NCBI GenBank assembly: GCA_038225555.1
Contig: JBBRRB010000001.1
Location: 248,001 to 312,000, forward strand
Length of the DNA: 64,000 nucleotides
From: JANXQZ01 sp038225555
GTDB lineage: Bacteria > Acidobacteriota > Terriglobia > Bryobacterales > Bryobacteraceae
Direction: 5' to 3'
Position numbers and translations under genes: made by a program. The notes under the pieces were generated by a model, which saw only the letters and a list, made by a program, of their open reading frames with translations, was not told the origin of the DNA and did not search any database. Shown here in pieces: positions 51,133 to 59,690 of this stretch; within the stretch, counting starts at the first letter, position 1, and each line of letters opens with the position of its first letter.

Positions 51133-53724
51133 GTGCCGTTAGCTTCCGCCACGCGTGTGGGCCCTTATGAAATTGTATCCACGCTTGGGGAAGGGGCTAT
51201 GGGCGAGGTGTATGTCGCCAGGGATGAGCGCCTAAACCGCAATGTAGCTCTCAAAATCATCACCTCAGGCAGTTCGGACGATGTGGCTCGCCAGCGGCGC
51301 TTTACCGTGGAGGCGCGGGCCGCCAGCTCGCTCAATCATCCCAACATCATCACAGTGCATGACTTCGGGAGCGCCGACGGCATTTCTTACATTGTCTCGG
51401 AACTCGTGGACGGGGAGTCCTTGCGCCACCTCATCAAGCGAGGGCCGCTGCCGATCCGCAAACTGCTCGAGATTGGCGTCCAGATTGCCGATGGGCTGGA
51501 GGCAGCCCATCAGAATGGAATCGTCCATCGCGATCTGAAACCTGAGAACATCATGATCACTCGGGCAGGGCGTGTCAAAATTTTGGATTTCGGCCTCGCG
51601 AAACCGATTATGGGCACCTCCGACGTGAATGCCGTAGAGGAGGCCACCTTCGACGGGTTGGGGACCCAACCTGGCCTTATCGTGGGAACTGTGGGCTATA
51701 TGAGCCCGGAACAGGCGCGCGGAGAGGCCGTCAGCTTTCAGTCCGACCAATTCTCGTTGGGCCTTCTCCTCCATGAAATGGCCAGCGGTCACCCGGCTTT
51801 TCGGCGAGAGACACCCATGGCCACGCTGCTGGCGATCGCCAATGTAGATCGGCTCCCCTTCACCCCCGGTCCCGCGACACTCCGGTTGCTCGTCGAGCGC
51901 CTGTTATCGAAGGACCCGGCGCGGCGGTTCGTGTCTACCGCCGAGATTCACGAGCGCCTTCGGAAAATACTTGAGAAGCTTCCGTCCAAGCAAGGCGAAG
52001 GTTTACCTCCCCTGGAATCGGCCGTGATCGAGGCGGTGCCTGCCGCTACAGAACGAGAGGAGGCGTCTGTTCCCAATGCAAACAGGAGGATCGTCACTTC
52101 GGCGGTGCTGGGAGTGGTGCTCGCTTTCGGCCTAGGATTGGTGGTAGCGCATTTCCTGCTTCGGTCACCCGAACTGGACCTGTCGCAGCTCAAGATGGTC
52201 CGGCTGGACTCCGCGCCGGAAGCGGAAGTCTTGCCAGCCCTTTCCTCCACTGGTGAGAACGTTGCATTCGCCAAAAGTGTAAATGGGATCTTTCAGATCT
52301 TCGTCAGACCGCGTCATTCTTCAACGGACACTCAAGTCACGAAGGCGACCGAGGATTGCATGTTTCCGTTTTGGGCGCCCGACGACCGTCGAGTCTTCTA
52401 CATTTCCGGATCTACTCTCTGGTCGGAGAGCACCTATGGTGGAACGCCTACCCGGGTTGCCGACCAGGTGATCAGCGCCGACGTTTCTCCGGACGGGAAG
52501 ACGTTTGTGCTGGGGCGACGCGACGGCCTGTTTCTCATGGACGCGGGCGGTAAGCCGAGGCGCTTGGACCGAGCGCCTCAGATTCACGGAGTCACCCAGG
52601 TCAAATTCTCACCCGACGGTTCGCAATTGGCTGCGGGTTCCACATCCCAATTAGTGGTGATGAGCCTGCCTGACGGCTCCCAACGATTGTCTTTCAGCCT
52701 GCCTCTGCAAGGGTTCGCCTGGATGGCAGATGGCCAGCGCATCGTATGCGGGGACGAGCATATGTCGGTGGTCAACCTGAGGACGGCGAAAGTAACCCAG
52801 TTGACGGCTGGTACGGGTCGCGAAAATTGGCCTACCTTGTCGCCCAAAGGGGAGCACGTTGTCTTTTCCAGCGCTGTGGGTTCATATGGGCTCACGGCGG
52901 TACCGCTTGGCGAATCCAGCAGCCCGATCAGCTTGCCAGTTGACGGAGGTTCCGCAGTTTGGGCGCCTGTTCGGAACGAATTCGCCTATGTGAGATCGAA
53001 TGAGATCTGGCTACGCGACTCGCACTCGGGTTGGGAACGGCAGATTGTCTCGAGCACGGGTGCCACTCCCTCCGGTCTCGCCTATTCTCCCGATGGCGAG
53101 CATATCGCATATTCCAGCGGCGACTCGATCTGGATCGCAGGTCTCTCAGGAGGTACTCCAGCGCGTCTGATCAGTGCGCCAGACCGTGGTCTCCAGACCA
53201 GTCCTGCATGGTCGCCCGATGGGTCGACGATTGCGTATGCCACCCGCACCGCAATCATGAAGGTTCAGGTCGGGGGTGGCGGACCGCCCGTATTGTTAAA
53301 AGACAACGTGGCTGGGTTTCTGAGCTGGTCTCCTGATGGGCGTTGGATCGCGGTCGCAACTCTGGCCGGATTAACCCTGATTTCTCCCGACGGCAAACAG
53401 TCTCGAAGTCTCGCAACGGGGATGTGGTTTGCCCCGGCTTGGACGAAAGACGGTACCCGCCTCCTGGGACTGCGGAAATCCGATGATCGGCGACTTGTCG
53501 TGGCATCCTTCGATCCCTCGGAGAGCACCGGCGAGAAAACACTTGCCGACCTGGGAGCGTGGGCGCCAGCCTTTTCCTTCGGCATGAGCACCGGCCCACT
53601 TCCAGTAGTCAATGCCAGCCTATCTCCCGATGGAAAGTTTTTAATTGCTTCCGTGCTGCGGCTACAATCCAATTTGTGGACAAGCGAGGGATTGGCCAGA
53701 TATGCAGCTGCAGTTAGAAAATAA
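51133..53724 (+). CDS. Membrane Ser/Thr protein kinase with extracytoplasmic TolB-like propeller
   Basis: The 863-residue protein has a PknB-type kinase domain (1-about 280): glycine loop LGEGAMGEVY, catalytic Lys41 in VALKI, catalytic loop HRDLKPENIM near 132, DFGLAK near 152, and GYMSPEQARGE. A membrane helix (VLGVVLAFGLGLVVAHFLL, about 325-343) follows, and the extracytoplasmic part is a WD40/TolB-like propeller of repeats such as KFSPDGSQLAAGS, LAYSPDGEHIAYSSGDSIWIAG and WSPDGRWIAVA. The design suggests an envelope sensor coupled to phosphorylation. The start is GTG at 51133. It is 36 bases after the VWFA gene and overlaps the aldo/keto reductase gene by 23. Confidence 0.92.
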   Translation: MPLASATRVGPYEIVSTLGEGAMGEVYVARDERLNRNVALKIITSGSSDDVARQRRFTVEARAASSLNHPNIITVHDFGSADGISYIVSELVDGESLRHLIKRGPLPIRKLLEIGVQIADGLEAAHQNGIVHRDLKPENIMITRAGRVKILDFGLAKPIMGTSDVNAVEEATFDGLGTQPGLIVGTVGYMSPEQARGEAVSFQSDQFSLGLLLHEMASGHPAFRRETPMATLLAIANVDRLPFTPGPATLRLLVERLLSKDPARRFVSTAEIHERLRKILEKLPSKQGEGLPPLESAVIEAVPAATEREEASVPNANRRIVTSAVLGVVLAFGLGLVVAHFLLRSPELDLSQLKMVRLDSAPEAEVLPALSSTGENVAFAKSVNGIFQIFVRPRHSSTDTQVTKATEDCMFPFWAPDDRRVFYISGSTLWSESTYGGTPTRVADQVISADVSPDGKTFVLGRRDGLFLMDAGGKPRRLDRAPQIHGVTQVKFSPDGSQLAAGSTSQLVVMSLPDGSQRLSFSLPLQGFAWMADGQRIVCGDEHMSVVNLRTAKVTQLTAGTGRENWPTLSPKGEHVVFSSAVGSYGLTAVPLGESSSPISLPVDGGSAVWAPVRNEFAYVRSNEIWLRDSHSGWERQIVSSTGATPSGLAYSPDGEHIAYSSGDSIWIAGLSGGTPARLISAPDRGLQTSPAWSPDGSTIAYATRTAIMKVQVGGGGPPVLLKDNVAGFLSWSPDGRWIAVATLAGLTLISPDGKQSRSLATGMWFAPAWTKDGTRLLGLRKSDDRRLVVASFDPSESTGEKTLADLGAWAPAFSFGMSTGPLPVVNASLSPDGKFLIASVLRLQSNLWTSEGLARYAAAVRK

Positions 53725-54538
53725 GAGCAAGGTGCCGCTCATTGGGCAAGGCACTTGGAATATTGAACAGGATGATCGCGAAGAAGCAATCACAGCCTTA
53801 ACGCTCGGAATCGACCTTGGCATGGTGCTGATCGACACCGCGGAAATGTACGGCAGCGGCAAGTCAGAGGAGATAGTGGGCGAAGCCATCACCGGTCGCC
53901 GGGCGGATGTGTTTCTGGTGAGCAAGGTGCTTCCGTCGAACGCTTCCTACGATGGCACGTTAAAGGCCTGCGAGCGCAGCCTTCAGAGGCTGAAAACCGA
54001 TTGCCTCGATCTTTACCTGCTGCACTGGCCGGGGAGCCATCCCATTCGCGAGACCATGCGCGCCTTCGAAGAGCTTGTGAAACGAGGGATGACGCGCTTC
54101 ATCGGCGTGAGCAATTTCGATGTGCCTGAATTGAAGGCGGCACAAAGCGCCCTAAAAAACGAGCGGCTGGCCTGTAATCAAGTTCTCTATCACTTGAAGG
54201 ATCGAGGCATTGAGCGCAAGCTGATTCCCTATTGCCGAGAGCACGAGATCGCGGTGATGGGGTACAGCCCGTTTGGCCACTCCGATTTGCCAAAACCCGA
54301 CACTGCCGAGGGGCAAGCCCTCAGCCGAATCGCCGCGGCGGAGGATCGCACAGTTCGGCAAGTGGTCTTGAGATTCCTCTGCAGAGATGGTGTCTATGTA
54401 ATTCCGAAGTCCGGAAATCCCGGGCACGTGCGGGAGAACGGCGAAGCCCTGGATTGGGCGTTGTCAGACGAGGAAATCGCCGAGATTGACAAGGCCTTCC
54501 CTCCGCCCGATCACGACACTCCGCTGGGAATGCTTTAA
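53702..54538 (+). CDS. Aldo/keto reductase
   Basis: The 278-residue TIM-barrel NADPH oxidoreductase has the catalytic tetrad: Asp in LIDTAEMYGSG with Tyr in MYG, Lys in VFLVSKVLPS, and His in LYLLHWPGSHP. NADPH-binding residues lie in VYVIPKSGNPGHVREN. Broad aldehyde reduction is typical; the substrate is unknown. The ATG at 53702 lies within the end of the kinase gene; an earlier in-frame ATG at 53645 gives an unlikely cysteine-rich extension. Confidence 0.92.
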   Translation: MQLQLENKSKVPLIGQGTWNIEQDDREEAITALTLGIDLGMVLIDTAEMYGSGKSEEIVGEAITGRRADVFLVSKVLPSNASYDGTLKACERSLQRLKTDCLDLYLLHWPGSHPIRETMRAFEELVKRGMTRFIGVSNFDVPELKAAQSALKNERLACNQVLYHLKDRGIERKLIPYCREHEIAVMGYSPFGHSDLPKPDTAEGQALSRIAAAEDRTVRQVVLRFLCRDGVYVIPKSGNPGHVRENGEALDWALSDEEIAEIDKAFPPPDHDTPLGML

Positions 54539-54539
54539 T

Positions 54540-56228
54540 TTACTTCGTGTACACCGTCTTCCCGCCGACGATGGTGTACACCACGCCGGCTTTCGGAATT
54601 TCGCCCTCCGGGATCGTCATGATGTCTTTGGAGAGCACCGTAATATCCGCCAGCTTGCCGGGCTTCAGCGAACCCTTCTGATCCTCTTCAAATGCAGCAA
54701 ACGCATTGGAGAGCGTATACGACTTGAGCGCCTCTTCTCGCGTCATCCGCTGCGCCGGGAAAAACGTGCTCCCATCTTTCGTCCTGCGGCTGACGGCAGC
54801 ATAGAAGGAAGCGATGGGATTCACCTCCTCCACGGGGGCGTCGGTTCCGTTTCCCACCACTGCGCCGGAATAGAGCAGACTGCGCCAGACGTAGGCCCCT
54901 TCTTCGGCCCGCTTGGGGCCCAGGCGGGGGATCACATACGGGGCGTCGGACGTGCAGTGAATCGCCTGCATCGCGGCAATCACGCCAAGTTTTCCGAAGC
55001 GTGGAATGTCGGCCGGGTTCAGATGCTGCGCGTGTTCGATGCGCCAGCGCAGATCCTTCTTATCGGGATGCTCGCGGAAGACCGATTCGTAAAGGTTCAG
55101 CACTTCCCGGTTGGCGCGGTCGCCTATCGCGTGGATGCAAAGTTGGAATCCATTGTTTATGGCGATCTCTGCGGTCTTGCGGATGTCGGCCGGGTCCTCC
55201 GTGTTGATCCCTGAGCTTCCAGGCAGGTCCGAGTAAGGTTCCAGGAGCCAGGCTCCGCGCGATCCGAGCGCCCCGTCCATGGCTCGCTTAATGGCTCGCA
55301 CTGTAAGATGATGGTCGCCCGCGTCCTGAATCCGGTATCGCTGGATATTTGCTTTCAGCTTTCCGGTGGGCTCCCGCAACATGACCCAGAGCCGGAGATC
55401 GAGCTTGCCCTCAGCGGCCATGGTTTTCAAGAGGTCAACAGTGTCAAATCCGGAACCGGCATCCTGAAAAGTGGTGATTCCGTTCGAGATGGATTCCTGG
55501 ACGGCAAGCTCAACCTTGCGGCGAGCGTCGGCGTCTACTTCCGATTGGGTTCGTTTTGAAAGATAGGCCCGGTAGGCGGGACTCACCAGACCCTGCGCCT
55601 TCTCTTGCAGCAATCCAGTCGGCTGGCCGGAAGCGTCTTTCAGGATCTCGCCTCCGGGAGGATTGGGCGTTTTCGCCGTGATCTCCGCTTGCTTTAACGC
55701 CCTCGCATTCACCATCGCGGCATGCCCGCTTGCATGCGTCAGCACGACAGGATTGTTCGGAGACACCTTGCTCAGTTCGGCATGGAGCGGAAAACCCTGC
55801 ACGTTCGGCTGAGGAACCTTGTCCCACTTAGATTGATGAAAGCCGCGACCCTGAATCCAGGCTCCCGGAGGGGCGCTTTTGGCGGCAGCAGCCACCATGG
55901 CGACAATCTCGTCCCAATTGCGGGCATTGCGCAAGTTTAGATTCATCTTCGATTCGCCCACGCCCATGAAGTGCCCGTGGCCTTCGATGAATCCTGGGAT
56001 GGCGAGCTTGCCCGCGAGGTCGATCACTTTAGTGTTCGCGCCGATCAGCGGTTGCATGTCGGCGTCGGAGCCCACTTTGAGAATACGGCCAGCAAGCACG
56101 GCGATCGCTTGAGCCTGGGGCTGGCTCGGTTCCATGGTGATTACTTTGCCGTGTTGGAGGATGAGGTCGGCCTTCGTCTGAGAGAAAAGAGACGCGGCTA
56201 GGAACAGGGTAGCGAAGAGTCGCAACAT
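54540..56228 (-). CDS. Exported amidohydrolase (YtcJ-like)
   Basis: The 562-residue metal-dependent hydrolase has a signal peptide (MLRLFATLFLAASLFSQ), a composite N-terminal beta-domain (ADLILQHGKVITMEPSQPQAQAIAVLAGRILKVG), the HxH motif in PGFIEGHGHFMGVG, further His ligands in QLCIHAIGDRANREVL and RIEHAQHLNPAD, and the catalytic Asp in GNGTDAPVEEVNP. It belongs to the amidohydrolase_3 group, whose natural substrates are mostly unknown. The ATG at 56228 gives the signal peptide; the frame extends upstream into the flank of the next gene. It is convergent with the aldo/keto reductase gene. Confidence 0.9.
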   Translation of the reverse strand: MLRLFATLFLAASLFSQTKADLILQHGKVITMEPSQPQAQAIAVLAGRILKVGSDADMQPLIGANTKVIDLAGKLAIPGFIEGHGHFMGVGESKMNLNLRNARNWDEIVAMVAAAAKSAPPGAWIQGRGFHQSKWDKVPQPNVQGFPLHAELSKVSPNNPVVLTHASGHAAMVNARALKQAEITAKTPNPPGGEILKDASGQPTGLLQEKAQGLVSPAYRAYLSKRTQSEVDADARRKVELAVQESISNGITTFQDAGSGFDTVDLLKTMAAEGKLDLRLWVMLREPTGKLKANIQRYRIQDAGDHHLTVRAIKRAMDGALGSRGAWLLEPYSDLPGSSGINTEDPADIRKTAEIAINNGFQLCIHAIGDRANREVLNLYESVFREHPDKKDLRWRIEHAQHLNPADIPRFGKLGVIAAMQAIHCTSDAPYVIPRLGPKRAEEGAYVWRSLLYSGAVVGNGTDAPVEEVNPIASFYAAVSRRTKDGSTFFPAQRMTREEALKSYTLSNAFAAFEEDQKGSLKPGKLADITVLSKDIMTIPEGEIPKAGVVYTIVGGKTVYTK

Positions 56229-56293
56229 GGGAAGCCCTATGGTAGCAACTGTGAGAACATCAATTCTAGCCAAACATATTTGAAATTTTGAAA

Positions 56294-56359
56294 CCATCGG
56301 TCGTCTGTCCTACGATCTTGTTGTCGAGACGAGAGCGAGGCGAAGGAGACGACCGATGG
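56294..56359. promoter_or_regulatory. 13-bp inverted repeat enclosing a start codon
   Basis: CCATCGGTCGTCT (56294-56306) and AGACGACCGATGG (56347-56359) are perfect inverted repeats with a 40-base loop. The right arm contains the ATG of the 539-residue gene (56356-56358), and its Shine-Dalgarno-like GAAGGAG runs into the arm. In an mRNA starting upstream of 56294 the start codon would be base-paired. Confidence 0.8.
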
Positions 56360-57975
56360 AGACGTTCACGAAGCTGTTTGGCAGCCTGCTTGTTTTTGTA
56401 TACCACTGTTTTGACCGGGTCGTAATTCACGGATATCTGAGCGGCCTGTCGCGGCCTGGTCAGGTGGTTCACTTTTTCCGGGATGTAGTCGGCGAGACGG
56501 TCATTGACAAGGCGGTGCTGTCGCGGCGTACCGATGAGTATCAAGGCTGGGTGGAGTCCTACGCCCGGAATCAGGGTATCCCATTGGAATGGGCGGAAGC
56601 GAAGGCGCGCAAAGAGGATTACGTGCGTCCCGCCGGAGAGCGCATGAAACGTTCCGGCCGCCACGGGGTGTACTTCATTCTGAAAAGCATGGAACAGGGG
56701 CAGACGTTCCGTTCCACAGTTCCGAAGTATCCCACCGACGATCCGAACTACCGTATCCTGGCGCGGCAACGTAGCCGCTTCACTCACTACTACTTCTACA
56801 TCAATGACGAAGTGCTGGGGCCGATGTCGATGCGGGTGGCATCGTTCTTTCCGTTTCAGGCCACGTACTATTTGAACGGCCACAACTTCATCGAGCGGGA
56901 ACTGAACCGCGAGAAGGTGACGTTCCGCAAGAACGACAATGCGTTTCTGAAGGTGTCCAATGTGGCGGCATTGCAGGCGGCGGCTGATCGCTTCACCCCA
57001 GGCGTGATCCAAAAGCGTCTTGATCGCTGGACTCTGCGGCTCGGCCCCAACTTCTCAAAACGCGAGCGGGCCGCCATCAACCTGAGCCGGTTCTACGCCG
57101 TGAATCAGGTGGAGTACTGCCGGAACTTCATTTTCAAACGTCATTTCCCGATTCACAAAATCTTCGAGCGCTCCTGCGAGATCGGTTTATGGCGGATGAC
57201 CGCCAGTAAGATTTCCGAGATCTTCGGCAACCGGGTCACAAAGAAGATGAAGGGCAAGCTGAACACGACACTGGAGAAAATCGAACACGGCCATCACATT
57301 TTCCGGGCGTACTTCAAGAATGCCTTCATCAAGCAGTACGAGAAGTTCTCCACGTTCCTGCGCAATGAAGTCTGCTCGAACAATCTCACCGACTTCGGGC
57401 TGAAGAAAGGCCTGAGCCACCTGGAGGCTGTGCGGCGGAAATTCCTTGAGGTCACGGACCGTTTCTCCGGCTTCCAGGCCCAGTGCCTCAACGTTCACGT
57501 CGACTTTCCGCTTCTGCAACGTCTGGCTTTGCCCATCACCGTCGGTACCGCGAAGCTCCCCGGCATCAAAATCCACGACACCCGCATGATCCGTCTTATG
57601 GAGGTTTTGCTGCACGGCGGAACAATGGTGGGTGGCTGGCGAGCCAAAGACATCCACGCCGCCGTGCTCACCACCTTCGGAATCACTGCCGACCGATACG
57701 GACTCAATCAACTTCGCTACGATCTCCGCAAACTGAAAGCGCACGGACTGCTGGCGCGCGACGGGAAACGTTACGCATACAGGCTTTCAGACAAAGGCGC
57801 CCGGGTCACGCTGATGTTCGTACTCTTTCACCAAAAGCTGTGCGGACCCCTTGCCAACAGCCTATTTCACCATCAGCCCCGTCCCGCTTTACACCCGAAA
57901 AGCAAACTCGAAACCGCTTTCCATAAAGCCGATACTTCCCTTCAGAACATCATCCAGCTACTGGAGGCTGCTTGA
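56356..57975 (+). CDS. Unrecognised 539-residue protein with winged-helix-like C-terminus
   Basis: The chain has no signal peptide and is basic, with many Arg/Lys/His. Residues 1-120 hold FVYHCFDRVVIHGYLSGLSRP and VGETVIDKAVLSRRTDEYQGWVESYA; residues about 120-200 SRFTHYYFYINDEVLGPMSMRVASFFPFQATYYLNGHNFIERELN; the middle is helical with RDFIFKRHFP-like FIFKRHFPIHKIFERSCEIGLWRMT. Residues about 430-485 (ADRYGLNQLRYDLRKLKAHGLLARDGKRYAYRLSDKGARV) look like a winged-helix DNA-binding module. I recall similar unnamed proteins in acidobacteria, verrucomicrobia and planctomycetes, often as dispersed copies, which I could not check. The gene stands alone between unrelated genes. A nucleic-acid-binding or mobile role is inference. 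Confidence 0.8.
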   Translation: METFTKLFGSLLVFVYHCFDRVVIHGYLSGLSRPGQVVHFFRDVVGETVIDKAVLSRRTDEYQGWVESYARNQGIPLEWAEAKARKEDYVRPAGERMKRSGRHGVYFILKSMEQGQTFRSTVPKYPTDDPNYRILARQRSRFTHYYFYINDEVLGPMSMRVASFFPFQATYYLNGHNFIERELNREKVTFRKNDNAFLKVSNVAALQAAADRFTPGVIQKRLDRWTLRLGPNFSKRERAAINLSRFYAVNQVEYCRNFIFKRHFPIHKIFERSCEIGLWRMTASKISEIFGNRVTKKMKGKLNTTLEKIEHGHHIFRAYFKNAFIKQYEKFSTFLRNEVCSNNLTDFGLKKGLSHLEAVRRKFLEVTDRFSGFQAQCLNVHVDFPLLQRLALPITVGTAKLPGIKIHDTRMIRLMEVLLHGGTMVGGWRAKDIHAAVLTTFGITADRYGLNQLRYDLRKLKAHGLLARDGKRYAYRLSDKGARVTLMFVLFHQKLCGPLANSLFHHQPRPALHPKSKLETAFHKADTSLQNIIQLLEAA

Positions 57976-58023
57976 CAAGGTTGAACTCCTTTTGTTCAGC
58001 TTTCAGAACGTAAGAAGCTAATC

Positions 58024-58398
58024 ATGGACCGGCGTCTGCTTTTCTGCGGATTCGCAATCTGGGCCGTCGCCACCTTGGCTCTGCGAGTGGCTGGACAGTA
58101 CATCTTGCACCCGGGCAATTGGACGCGGACGCTGATCCTCTTCGGAATTAGTTTCCCATTGATGGCCTGGCTTTTACGGCGACTCTGCCGACGGTTCCAA
58201 CTGTCATCAGATCAGTGGCTACGCGGCGGCGTTTCTTTGGCAATGCCGACGCTCTTGCTGGACCCGTTCTCCAGCGCCTTCTTTCCGGTTGTCTTTCCCA
58301 ACATCGCACCCGAGATGGCCGGCGTGTTCGGTGGGTGGATGCTGTGGTGTTGCGCCGGCGCGCTCGTCGGCGCAATGGTCCGTCCTGGAACGCGCTAG
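58024..58398 (+). CDS. DUF5367-like small membrane protein
   Basis: The 124-residue protein has about four helices (LLFCGFAIWAVATLALRVAGQ, LILFGISFPLMAWLLRRLC, VSLAMPTLLLDPFSSAFFPVVF, GWMLWCCAGALVGAMV). The segment FPNIAPEMAGVFGGWMLWCCAGALVGA matches the pattern of DUF5367 proteins. Function unknown. It follows the 539-residue gene by 48 bases; its end overlaps the convergent outer-membrane gene by 4. Confidence 0.75.
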   Translation: MDRRLLFCGFAIWAVATLALRVAGQYILHPGNWTRTLILFGISFPLMAWLLRRLCRRFQLSSDQWLRGGVSLAMPTLLLDPFSSAFFPVVFPNIAPEMAGVFGGWMLWCCAGALVGAMVRPGTR

Positions 58399-59441
58399 TT
58401 AATCCTGAACCCTAGAATAAACGCCACTTGGTTTGGATTTGCGTCGTATAGCCCGGGAGTCCGAATCGGAGTAAAAGATTTGTCGGCGGTCCACAGCGTG
58501 TACCGAAGCTCGGGAGTAAAGTGGAAAATTCCAGTCCTGAAATCCATCCCCGCCGAGATGGGGATGCCGACGCTGATGCTCCCTTGCGAGCTGTTCATCG
58601 TGCTGTTTGTGGCGCCAGTGAGCGAGGTCAGCGACGAATCCTGCGAGACATGCCGCAAAGATATCCCCGCGCCCAGCAGCGGCTTCACATGTCTTGCCAT
58701 CAGGAAGCGCCGCTTGAAGATTACGGGAAACTCCCAGGAGCTTCCACTGGAATCGGTTGAGAAACCGACCCCAAAGATATTGCCGGTGGTGCGGGCTCCG
58801 AAACCTCTCCGGATCGCATCGAATTCCAGCACGTACCTGGGGGACAGATTGAACTGAATGGTGGGACCGATCATAAAGCGCGCGCTCTTATCGTCGAAGG
58901 TGGAGGTGCCGGTTCTTCCGGCCGTGCTGAACCAGTCCCTAAGCTGGCCGCCTGCGACTAAGCCAAAGCCAATCACCCCTTCCTCGGCACCCTCCCGACG
59001 CCTGGGCGAGGCCGACCGTACTCCAGGTCCGCCGACCGACCGGACAGCTGGTTGGACGGGTTGAATCACCTGAACAGACGGCTGAACCACTGGCGCTGCA
59101 GCGGGTCCGGTGGACACCGTGGCGGTCGCGACTCCCTGTTGCTCGAACACGACGGGGGTGCCAGTGAAACCATTCGCAAATCGCGAAATCCGATTCGAGG
59201 TTCTGGCCCTCGAAGCGCCGCGGCGAGACTTCAACCGACGCGCCAGCGAGCGGGTGGACCGTCTCCGATGCTTCGAGCGGCGGACCGATCTGGATGGCTG
59301 TTCGGCAGGGGGCGCAAGAGATAACAACGCGAGTTGCCGTGTCGCGACTCGCCCCTGAGCGTGAGTTTGGCCAGCAGCGAGTCCGGCCAAAATGAAACCC
59401 GTCAGCAGTATTTTCAAGATTGATTCAGTAGGAAAGCGCAT
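58395..59441 (-). CDS. Outer-membrane beta-barrel protein with Arg-rich linker
   Basis: The 348-residue protein has a signal peptide (LKILLTGFILAGLAAGQTHA), then a strongly basic low-complexity stretch (about 50-85, many Arg/Ser), a Val/Pro/Ala-rich linker, and from residue about 155 a beta-barrel of alternating strands (GVIGFGLVAGGQLRDWF, RFMIGPTIQFNLSPRYVLEFDAIRRG, SWEFPVIFKRRF, KPLLGAGISLRHVS, HFTPELRYTLW, NQVAFILGFRIN). The last residue is Asn rather than the usual aromatic. GGAGGTG precedes the ATG and a good promoter lies upstream. Confidence 0.82.
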   Translation of the reverse strand: MRFPTESILKILLTGFILAGLAAGQTHAQGRVATRQLALLSLAPPAEQPSRSVRRSKHRRRSTRSLARRLKSRRGASRARTSNRISRFANGFTGTPVVFEQQGVATATVSTGPAAAPVVQPSVQVIQPVQPAVRSVGGPGVRSASPRRREGAEEGVIGFGLVAGGQLRDWFSTAGRTGTSTFDDKSARFMIGPTIQFNLSPRYVLEFDAIRRGFGARTTGNIFGVGFSTDSSGSSWEFPVIFKRRFLMARHVKPLLGAGISLRHVSQDSSLTSLTGATNSTMNSSQGSISVGIPISAGMDFRTGIFHFTPELRYTLWTADKSFTPIRTPGLYDANPNQVAFILGFRIN

Positions 59442-59467
59442 ACACCTCCAAGTCGCTCACTCAAAGC

Positions 59468-59497
59468 ATACTACAGAAGAGGATGCAAGTGTTTCAA
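59468..59497 (-). promoter_or_regulatory. Sigma70-like promoter of the outer-membrane barrel gene
   Basis: On the minus strand TTGAAA (59492-59497) and TAGTAT (59468-59473) are separated by 18 bases, 27 bases before the ATG at 59441. Confidence 0.7.
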
Positions 59498-59530
59498 ACG
59501 TTTTTAGAATTCATGCAGATCGTAGAGAGG

Positions 59531-59565
59531 AAAAAAGAACCGTCTCGCCCGCAACGAGACGGTTC
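59531..59565 (-). terminator. Strong rho-independent terminator, minus strand
   Basis: A perfect 11-bp stem GAACCGTCTCG (59537-59547) / CGAGACGGTTC (59555-59565) with a 7-base loop; on the minus strand it is followed by six T. It would end the macrodomain transcript and insulate the barrel gene promoter just beyond it. Confidence 0.85.
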
Positions 59566-59586
59566 GGAAGGAGCCAAGGAGATCAA

Positions 59587-59652
59587 ATGAACCTGACTGT
59601 TCGAGAATGCCACAAAGCGTCGGCCTTGCCAATAGGCCGCGCCTCTTTTTAG
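59587..59652 (+). other. Possible 21-codon small ORF with ideal ribosome-binding site
   Basis: ATG at 59587 lies 5 bases after AAGGAG (59576-59581; a second AAGGAG-like copy lies 8 bases before). The predicted peptide is MNLTVRECHKASALPIGRAS plus F, ending at TAG inside the T-run of a plus-strand hairpin. Whether it is translated is unknown; no plus-strand gene follows. Confidence 0.35.
59617..59650 (+). terminator. Hairpin followed by T-run, plus strand
   Basis: CGGCC (59621-59625) pairs with GGCCG (59635-59639), extended by GCG/CGC outside a one-base bulge, and is followed by CTCTTTTT. It has terminator form on the plus strand and overlaps the possible small ORF. Confidence 0.5.
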
Positions 59653-59690
59653 GGTGAGGATTGTACTAACACCCTACGCTACGAAGGAGA

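Noticed and set aside
56229..58023. Classical insertion sequence with terminal inverted repeats around the 539-residue gene
   Set aside because: I found no matching ends or target-site duplication flanking the gene; the only strong repeat is internal to its 5' end.
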